This document shows positions 25,687 through 30,562 of a stretch of DNA of 30,562 nt, piece after piece. Under the pieces are notes generated by a model. The model worked only from the letters and a program-made list of their open reading frames with translations, was not told the origin of the DNA and made no database searches. The DNA comes from Deltaproteobacteria bacterium (lineage in GTDB: Bacteria > Desulfobacterota > Syntrophia > Syntrophales > Smithellaceae), in assembly GCA_009668925.1 (NCBI GenBank), contig SBEK01000020.1, positions 1 to 30,562 on the forward strand, read 5' to 3'. The translations under genes were made by a program, and so were the position numbers. Numbering within the stretch: the stretch's first letter is position 1; the number at the start of each line of letters is the position of its first letter.

Positions 25687-27021
25687 ATGAGGGAAATCAA
25701 AAGGGCGACACGCAAAGAATTGTTCGGATGGGCCATGTTTGATTTTGCCAACTCATCCTACACGACAGTCATCATCACGGTTGTCTTCTGCATTATCTTT
25801 CCCAAACTCATCGTCGGCGACGGACCGGAATACCGGCTCGGCAATCTCCTGTGGAGTACCGCCCTTTCCATCAGTTACCTGATTGTGCTGCTTTCGGCGC
25901 CCGTGTTCGGCGCCGTCATGGACTATACCGCGTCCAAAAAGAAATTTCTCTTCGCAAGCTGCCTCCTCACCGTCATCGCCACCGCGGCGCTCTATTTCGT
26001 TCAGCCGGGCTGTGTCATCCTCGGCATGCTGCTCATTGTCCTGTCCAACATCGGTTTTTCCTACAGTGAATCTTTCGTTTCCAGTTTTCTCCCGGGGCTC
26101 GGTCCTCCTGAGGACCTGGGCAAGATTTCGGGCTATGCCTGGGGGCTGGGCTATTTCGGCGGGCTGGCCTCGACGGCCATCGTTATTTTTGGACTGGGGG
26201 CGGGCGTGTACACGCTCGAAAATTTCGCGAACCTGCGGCTGGTCGGACCGGCGACCGGCTTGTTTTTTCTCGTCGCCGCCATCCCGACGTTTCTCTGGGT
26301 CCGCGAACGTGCGACGCCCAGGCGACTGCCGCCCAATGAAAATTATGTCACTATCGGATTTAAACGGTTGAAGAAGACCTTTCGGGACATCCGGGATTAC
26401 AGGGATTTGATGGTTCTCCTGGGATCGTTTTTTTTCGCGTATGCCGGCCTTTCCATCGTGATCTCCTTTGCCTTTATCTACGGCGACCAGGTTGTGAAAT
26501 GGTCGGGGATGACGCAGATCCTGATGTTTGTCATCACGCAGTTTACGGCGGCGGGGGGCGCGTTTCTTTTCGGTATTCTTCAGGACCGGTGGAAAGCCAA
26601 ACAGACCTTTATCCTGACGCTTATCATCTGGGTGGCGGCTGTCACGCTGATTTACGGCGTCGGCGGTGTCACGGCTTTTATCAACCGGACGCTGGGCCTG
26701 TCGATTGCACAGGAGCATATCTTCCTGGTCATTGGTTCCATTGCCGGACTGGGTCTGGGATCCACGCAGTCCGCCTGCCGCGCCATGGTCGGACTTTTCT
26801 CGCCGGATACGAAGTCCGGCGAGTTTTTCGGCCTGTGGAGTTTCACCAGCCGCCTTTCGGCGATTTTCGGTCTGATGGGTCTGGGATTTTTGCAGTCGCT
26901 GTTCGGCTTGCAGCCCGCCGTGCTCGTCTGCTCGGTTTTCTTCTTCATTGCCCTGGTCATCGTCCTTTTTGTCGATGAAGAACGGGGCAAAGCCGCCGCC
27001 GGCAAACACGCCGGGGAATAA
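25687..27021 (+). CDS. MFS transporter of the UMF1/Atg22-like family
   Basis: This 444-residue protein has about twelve membrane segments. Its N-terminal signature GWAMFDFANSSYTTVI (14-29) is characteristic of the UMF1 family (COG2270), bacterial relatives of the yeast vacuolar amino-acid effluxer Atg22. A conserved loop DYTASKKK (about 79-86) follows the second or third helix, the usual place for the MFS motif A. The substrate in bacteria is not established. The ATG has GAGGG 5 bases upstream. It stands alone and converges on the pyruvate phosphate dikinase gene, sharing its terminator. Confidence 0.92.
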   Translation: MREIKRATRKELFGWAMFDFANSSYTTVIITVVFCIIFPKLIVGDGPEYRLGNLLWSTALSISYLIVLLSAPVFGAVMDYTASKKKFLFASCLLTVIATAALYFVQPGCVILGMLLIVLSNIGFSYSESFVSSFLPGLGPPEDLGKISGYAWGLGYFGGLASTAIVIFGLGAGVYTLENFANLRLVGPATGLFFLVAAIPTFLWVRERATPRRLPPNENYVTIGFKRLKKTFRDIRDYRDLMVLLGSFFFAYAGLSIVISFAFIYGDQVVKWSGMTQILMFVITQFTAAGGAFLFGILQDRWKAKQTFILTLIIWVAAVTLIYGVGGVTAFINRTLGLSIAQEHIFLVIGSIAGLGLGSTQSACRAMVGLFSPDTKSGEFFGLWSFTSRLSAIFGLMGLGFLQSLFGLQPAVLVCSVFFFIALVIVLFVDEERGKAAAGKHAGE

Positions 27022-27022
27022 G

Positions 27023-27056
27023 AAAAAAGCCGGAGCAGTTTTGCCCCGGCTTTTTT
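27023..27056. terminator. Bidirectional intrinsic terminator between the MFS transporter and ppdK
   Basis: GCCGG (27029-27033) pairs with CCGGC (27046-27050), extended inward by GC/GC past one A-C mismatch, with a six-base loop. Six A residues precede the stem and six T residues follow it, so it works on both strands. It begins 2 bases after the transporter stop and lies 22 bases beyond the ppdK stop. Confidence 0.88.
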
Positions 27057-27078
27057 GTTGATCCCATCCGCTTAAAAA

Positions 27079-30000
27079 CTATTTCTTCTTCGCGGTCTTC
27101 TTTACCGTTTTCTTAACCGCGGGTTTTTTGGCCGCCGCCTTTTTCGGCGCCGCTTTCTTCACGGCCGCTTTTTTAGCCGACGGTTTTTTCGCGGCAACTT
27201 TCTTCGGTGCGGCTTTCCTGACGGCCGCCTTCTTCACCACCGCTTTCTTGGCGGCGGGTTTTTTGGCCGCCGGTTTGGCGCCGGCCGTCTTCACGGCCAC
27301 GGCGACCGCCTTTTTCACGGCTTTCGCCGTTCTGACGATCTCCTTGGCTTTGGCCATGACTTTCGTGGCTGCCTTGACCACGGCTTTTTTGGCGGGTGCG
27401 GCATTTCGCAGCGCCGCCTGGGCGGCGGCAAGCCTCGCAATGGGCACCCGGAAGGGCGAGCAGCTCACGTAATTGAGGCCGGTCAGGTGGCAGAACTCGA
27501 TGGAGCTGGGTTCGCCGCCGTGTTCGCCGCAGATGCCGACTTTCAGTTTGGCGTTGACGCCACGGCCTTTGGCCACGGCCATCTGAATGAGCTGGCCGAC
27601 GCCGCCGCGATCCAGAACGCGGAACGGATCAACCGGCAGGATTTTTTTCGCGACGTATTCGGGCAGGAATTTTCCGGCATCGTCGCGGCTGTACCCGAAG
27701 GTCATCTGGGTCAGGTCGTTGGTGCCGAAGGAGAAGAAGGCCGCTTCCTTCGCGATTTCATCGGCGGTGACGGCCGCGCGCGGCACTTCAATCATCGTTC
27801 CCACGGAATACTCGACGGTCACGCCGGTTTCTTCCATAACCTTCTTGGCGGTGGCGACAATGATTTCCTTCTGGGAGGCCAGTTCATTGACGGTGCCGAC
27901 GAGCGGAACCATGACCTCGGGGCGCGCATCCACGCCTTCTTTGGTCAACTGGCAGGCGGCTTCAAAAACAGCGCGCGCCTGCATTTCAGTGATTTCGGGA
28001 TAGGTGATGCCCAGGCGGCAGCCGCGATGCCCCAGCATCGGGTTGAACTCATGCAAGGCGTTGACCTTGGCCTTGACCGCTTCGAGGGATATGCCCATTT
28101 CCGCGGCCATTTCACGTTGATTCTCTTCTTCATGCGGAACAAACTCATGCAGCGGCGGATCGAGCAGGCGGATGGTGACGCCGTATCCTTCCATGGCTTT
28201 GAGGATGCCGTAAAAATCTTCGCGCTGCATCGGGAGGAGTTTGGCGAGCGCGATTTTGCGTCCTTCCAGCGTGTCGGCCAGGATCATTTCGCGCACGGCT
28301 TTGATGCGTTCGCCTTCAAAGAACATGTGCTCGGTGCGGCAAAGGCCGATGCCCTGCGCGCCGAACTTCCGGGCGACCGCCGCGTCATGGGGCGTATCGG
28401 CGTTGGTGCGGATGCCCAGCTTTTTGGCTTCGTCGGCCCACTGCATGATGATGCCGAAATTTCCGGAGAGTTCCGCGGGCCGCGTTTTCACTTCGCCCAG
28501 CATGACTTCGCCGGTTGAACCGTCCAGGGAAATGTAGTCGCCTTCTTTGACGAGAGCGGTTTTAAATTTGATTTCTTTCCGGGCATAACTGATTTCAATC
28601 TCGCCGCAGCCCGAAACGCAGCACTTGCCCATGCCGCGGGCGACAACGGCGGCGTGCGAGGTCATGCCGCCGCGCTGGGTGAGGACACCCTGGGCCGCGC
28701 TCATGCCTTTGAGATCTTCGGGAGAGGTTTCAATGCGCACGAGAATCACTCTCTCGCCGCGTTTTTTCCAGTCTTCCGCGTCATCCGCGTTGAAGACGAC
28801 GCGTCCCGTTCCCGCTCCGGGGGAAGCGGGCAGTCCCTTGGTGATGACATTGCGGGCCGCGCTGGGGTCGAAGGTCGGATGGAGAAGCTGGTCGAGCGAT
28901 GTCGGATCAATGCGCAGAAGGGCTGTTTTCTTGTCGATGAGTTTTTCATTGACCATATCGACCGCGATCGTCACGGCGGCTTCGGCGGTGCGCTTGCCGG
29001 TCCGGGTTTGCAGCATCCAGAGTTTTTGATCCTGAATGGTGAATTCGATGTCCTGCATTTCTTTGTAGTGATGCTCAAGCTTCGTATAGGTATTGACCAG
29101 ATCTCTGTAGGCGGCGGGCATGTATTCCTCAAGAGAAGGGAATTTCGCGGCGCGTTCTTCTTCAGTGACGTTGTTGTCTTCGGCCCAGCGGCGGGAGCCG
29201 ACGAGCGTGACCTGCTGCGGGGTGCGGATACCGGCGACGACATCTTCCCCCTGGGCATTGATCAGATATTCGCCGTAGAACAGGTTTTCGCCGGTGGCCG
29301 GATCGCGGGTAAAGGCGACGCCGGTGGCGCAGCTTTCGCCGCGGTTGCCGAAGACCATCGCCTGAACGTTCACGGCGGTGCCCCATTTGTCGTCAAAGCC
29401 GTTCATCTTGCGGTACAGGACGGCGCGCGGCGTGTTCCAGGACATGAAAACCGCGCCGATGGCGCCCCAGAGCTGTTCCTTGGGATCAGCGGGGAATTCC
29501 TTGCCCAGTTTTTCGACGATGAGCTTCTTATAGCGGCCGACCAGTTCCTTCAAATCGGCGATGGTCATGTCGAGGTCGGCCTGGATGCCTCTTTCGGATT
29601 TGAGTCCGTCCATAACTTCTTCGAACGGGTCGTGCGCGTCCTTGTCTTCGGGTTTGAGGCCCATGACGACGTCGCCGTACATCTGGACGAACCGGCGGTA
29701 GGAATCCCAGCCGAATCTTTCATTGCCGGACTGGTTGATAATGCCGAGAACCGTATCATCGTTGAGGCCGAGATTGAGAACGGTGTCCATCATGCCCGGC
29801 ATCGAGACGCGCGCGCCGGAGCGGACGGATAACAGAAGCGGGTTGGCCGGATCGCCGAATTTCGCGCCCATGGCGCCTTCCACTTTCTTCAGAGCTGCTT
29901 CGACATCTTTTTCGAGTCCGACGGGGAAGCGTTTATTGTTTTCATAAAACTCAACGCAGACATCGGCTGTAATGGTGAATCCCGCGGGCACCGGAATCCC

Positions 30001-30108
30001 CAGGTTAGCCATTTCGGCCAGGTTTGCCCCTTTGCCGCCGAGAAGGTTCTTCATGTCGGCTCTGCCTTCATTGATGCCCTTCCCGAATGTGTAAACACGT
30101 TTAGCCAT
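27079..30108 (-). CDS. ppdK: Pyruvate phosphate dikinase with a histone H1-like C-terminal tail
   Basis: The enzyme interconverts pyruvate, ATP and phosphate with phosphoenolpyruvate, AMP and pyrophosphate in the cytoplasm. Residues 1-903 are a complete PPDK. The N-terminal nucleotide-binding domain includes [10 protein letters not shown] (24-33). The swivelling domain has phospho-acceptor H485 in [13 protein letters not shown]. The C-terminal TIM barrel has C860 in [10 protein letters not shown] and ends [21 protein letters not shown]. The usual protein stops near here (about 875-900 residues). This one continues in frame for 106 residues of KKAAxKKPA-like sequence: by hand count 37 Lys, 35 Ala, 2 Arg and one Glu. 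The tail resembles histone H1 and AlgP tails, so nucleic-acid or polyanion binding is an inference. AAAGGAG precedes the ATG. Confidence 0.97.
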   Translation of the reverse strand: MAKRVYTFGKGINEGRADMKNLLGGKGANLAEMANLGIPVPAGFTITADVCVEFYENNKRFPVGLEKDVEAALKKVEGAMGAKFGDPANPLLLSVRSGARVSMPGMMDTVLNLGLNDDTVLGIINQSGNERFGWDSYRRFVQMYGDVVMGLKPEDKDAHDPFEEVMDGLKSERGIQADLDMTIADLKELVGRYKKLIVEKLGKEFPADPKEQLWGAIGAVFMSWNTPRAVLYRKMNGFDDKWGTAVNVQAMVFGNRGESCATGVAFTRDPATGENLFYGEYLINAQGEDVVAGIRTPQQVTLVGSRRWAEDNNVTEEERAAKFPSLEEYMPAAYRDLVNTYTKLEHHYKEMQDIEFTIQDQKLWMLQTRTGKRTAEAAVTIAVDMVNEKLIDKKTALLRIDPTSLDQLLHPTFDPSAARNVITKGLPASPGAGTGRVVFNADDAEDWKKRGERVILVRIETSPEDLKGMSAAQGVLTQRGGMTSHAAVVARGMGKCCVSGCGEIEISYARKEIKFKTALVKEGDYISLDGSTGEVMLGEVKTRPAELSGNFGIIMQWADEAKKLGIRTNADTPHDAAVARKFGAQGIGLCRTEHMFFEGERIKAVREMILADTLEGRKIALAKLLPMQREDFYGILKAMEGYGVTIRLLDPPLHEFVPHEEENQREMAAEMGISLEAVKAKVNALHEFNPMLGHRGCRLGITYPEITEMQARAVFEAACQLTKEGVDARPEVMVPLVGTVNELASQKEIIVATAKKVMEETGVTVEYSVGTMIEVPRAAVTADEIAKEAAFFSFGTNDLTQMTFGYSRDDAGKFLPEYVAKKILPVDPFRVLDRGGVGQLIQMAVAKGRGVNAKLKVGICGEHGGEPSSIEFCHLTGLNYVSCSPFRVPIARLAAAQAALRNAAPAKKAVVKAATKVMAKAKEIVRTAKAVKKAVAVAVKTAGAKPAAKKPAAKKAVVKKAAVRKAAPKKVAAKKPSAKKAAVKKAAPKKAAAKKPAVKKTVKKTAKKK
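27082..27399 (-). repeat. Low-complexity Lys/Ala/Pro tail-coding segment of ppdK
   Basis: This segment encodes residues 904-1009 of the dikinase. The protein is built from degenerate [10 protein letters not shown] and AAKKP units. Both Lys codons and several Ala codons are mixed, so the repeats are conserved in protein rather than as exact DNA copies. An in-frame ATG at residue 918 could in principle start a 92-residue H1-like protein, but no good ribosome-binding site precedes it. Confidence 0.85.
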
Positions 30109-30163
30109 ATTTTTATCTCCTTTGGAAAGAATTTCCTGCTCATGAAATAGTAAATCGTTGAGT

Positions 30164-30192
30164 TTAATAAATTAAATACGGGGTGCTGTAAA
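30164..30192 (-). promoter_or_regulatory. Candidate promoter of ppdK
   Basis: On the minus strand TTTACA (30192-30187; five of six matches) is followed after 17 bases by TATTAA (30169-30164; four of six). The start site near 30157 would give a leader of about 50 bases before the ATG at 30108. Confidence 0.45.
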
Positions 30193-30213
30193 GGTTTTTT
30201 TCTGCCCGGATAT

Positions 30214-30247
30214 AAAAACCCCTGCCAGGGGATGCGCAGGGGCTTTT
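30214..30247 (-). terminator. Intrinsic terminator of the small membrane protein gene
   Basis: CCCCTGC (30219-30225) pairs perfectly with GCAGGGG (30236-30242) around a ten-base loop. On the minus strand the stem is followed by TTTTTATA, and on the plus strand by CTTTT. It lies 30 bases beyond the stop of the gene at 30277-30552, so ppdK appears to be transcribed separately. Confidence 0.75.
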
Positions 30248-30276
30248 ACTTCTGGTACTATTAAAGAGGGAAGGGT

Positions 30277-30552
30277 TTAGCTGATCAGGGTTTTTAACGC
30301 ATCGACGACCGGGGCCGTAAAGATGGCCACCAGAATCGTGTAAAGGGCAAAAGAGCCGATTGCTTCACTCAAATAGAGCTTGTCGTATTTACGTTTCAAA
30401 GAGACGATGGTCAAACCGCCGATAATCAGGCAGCCGAAATGGAAGTAGGGAAAGCTGGTTTCGCCGGTTGCGCTGTATTCGGCGAAGCTGAACGTTGCGG
30501 TGGTGAGCAAAATAAAACCGATGAGAAGACCTGTTTGAATGATTTTTTTCAT
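30277..30552 (-). CDS. Small predicted membrane protein, function unknown
   Basis: This 91-residue protein is not one I recognise. It begins with a Lys-rich start and a hydrophobic stretch (about 5-24, ending FSFAEYS) that looks like a cleavable signal peptide. Two further hydrophobic segments lie at about 38-51 and 66-85, separated by a basic loop (SLKRKYDKLYLSE). The single cysteine (C41) is at the start of the second segment. Only 10 bases upstream of the ATG are in the window, so promoter and ribosome-binding site cannot be judged. A clear terminator follows it. Being immediately upstream of ppdK gives no functional clue. Confidence 0.7.
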   Translation of the reverse strand: MKKIIQTGLLIGFILLTTATFSFAEYSATGETSFPYFHFGCLIIGGLTIVSLKRKYDKLYLSEAIGSFALYTILVAIFTAPVVDALKTLIS

Positions 30553-30562
30553 TATTTAATCC

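Noticed and set aside
27128..27472. Plus-strand Ala/Phe-rich frame resembling a membrane protein
   Set aside because: It is the antisense reading of the Lys/Ala tail of the dikinase, which naturally yields Phe/Ala-rich hydrophobic sequence.

Overview
The window reads as an ordinary chromosomal stretch from a GC-rich Gram-negative bacterium. The most likely group is Desulfobacterota (deltaproteobacterial lineage, Syntrophales-like). That placement is an inference from gene content: a bc-type cytochrome complex, a bifunctional PBP1b, several soluble multi-PAS hybrid kinases, a CheB-CheR fusion and pyruvate phosphate dikinase. It was not tested by any search. I see no tRNA, rRNA, CRISPR array, insertion sequence or prophage.

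Layout. Positions 1-2087 (minus strand) carry a respiratory bc-complex operon: monohaem cytochrome c, Rieske protein, then cytochrome b running off the left edge. A divergent exported sulfite-oxidase-like protein follows (2491-3156, plus). A crotonase-family enzyme (3250-4053, minus) has its own candidate promoter. Two cytoplasmic PAS hybrid histidine kinases lie in tandem on the minus strand (4159-7170 and 7414-12699). The larger has ten PAS domains spaced at almost invariant distances. The RNA-binding protein Tex (12956-15247, plus) follows, preceded by a hairpin-rich leader. PBP1b (15319-17637) and an aminotransferase plus DUF819 membrane-protein pair (17935-20351) are on the minus strand.

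A structured, gene-free region of about 600 bases (20352-20962) carries the second copy of a 29-base repeat also found in the tex leader. It precedes a CheB-CheR-PAS fusion gene (20963-23731) and a partner PAS histidine kinase (23802-25454). A UMF1-type MFS transporter (25687-27021, plus) converges on pyruvate phosphate dikinase (27079-30108, minus) at a shared bidirectional terminator. A small membrane protein (30277-30552, minus) ends the window.

How the parts may work together. The cytochrome b, Rieske and cytochrome c proteins should form a quinol:cytochrome c oxidoreductase, and the neighbouring periplasmic molybdopterin-fold protein could exchange electrons with it. Three histidine kinases plus CheB-CheR give an unusual density of cytoplasmic sensing, but no DNA-binding response regulator is present. 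The most striking observation is that pyruvate phosphate dikinase ends in a 106-residue lysine/alanine/proline tail resembling histone H1 or AlgP. By hand count it has 37 Lys, 35 Ala and a single acidic residue, following a complete catalytic core. Other items for a second look are the two-unit PAS array, the dispersed repeat with nearby inverted repeats, and the lack of a twin-arginine signal on the sulfite-oxidase-like protein.
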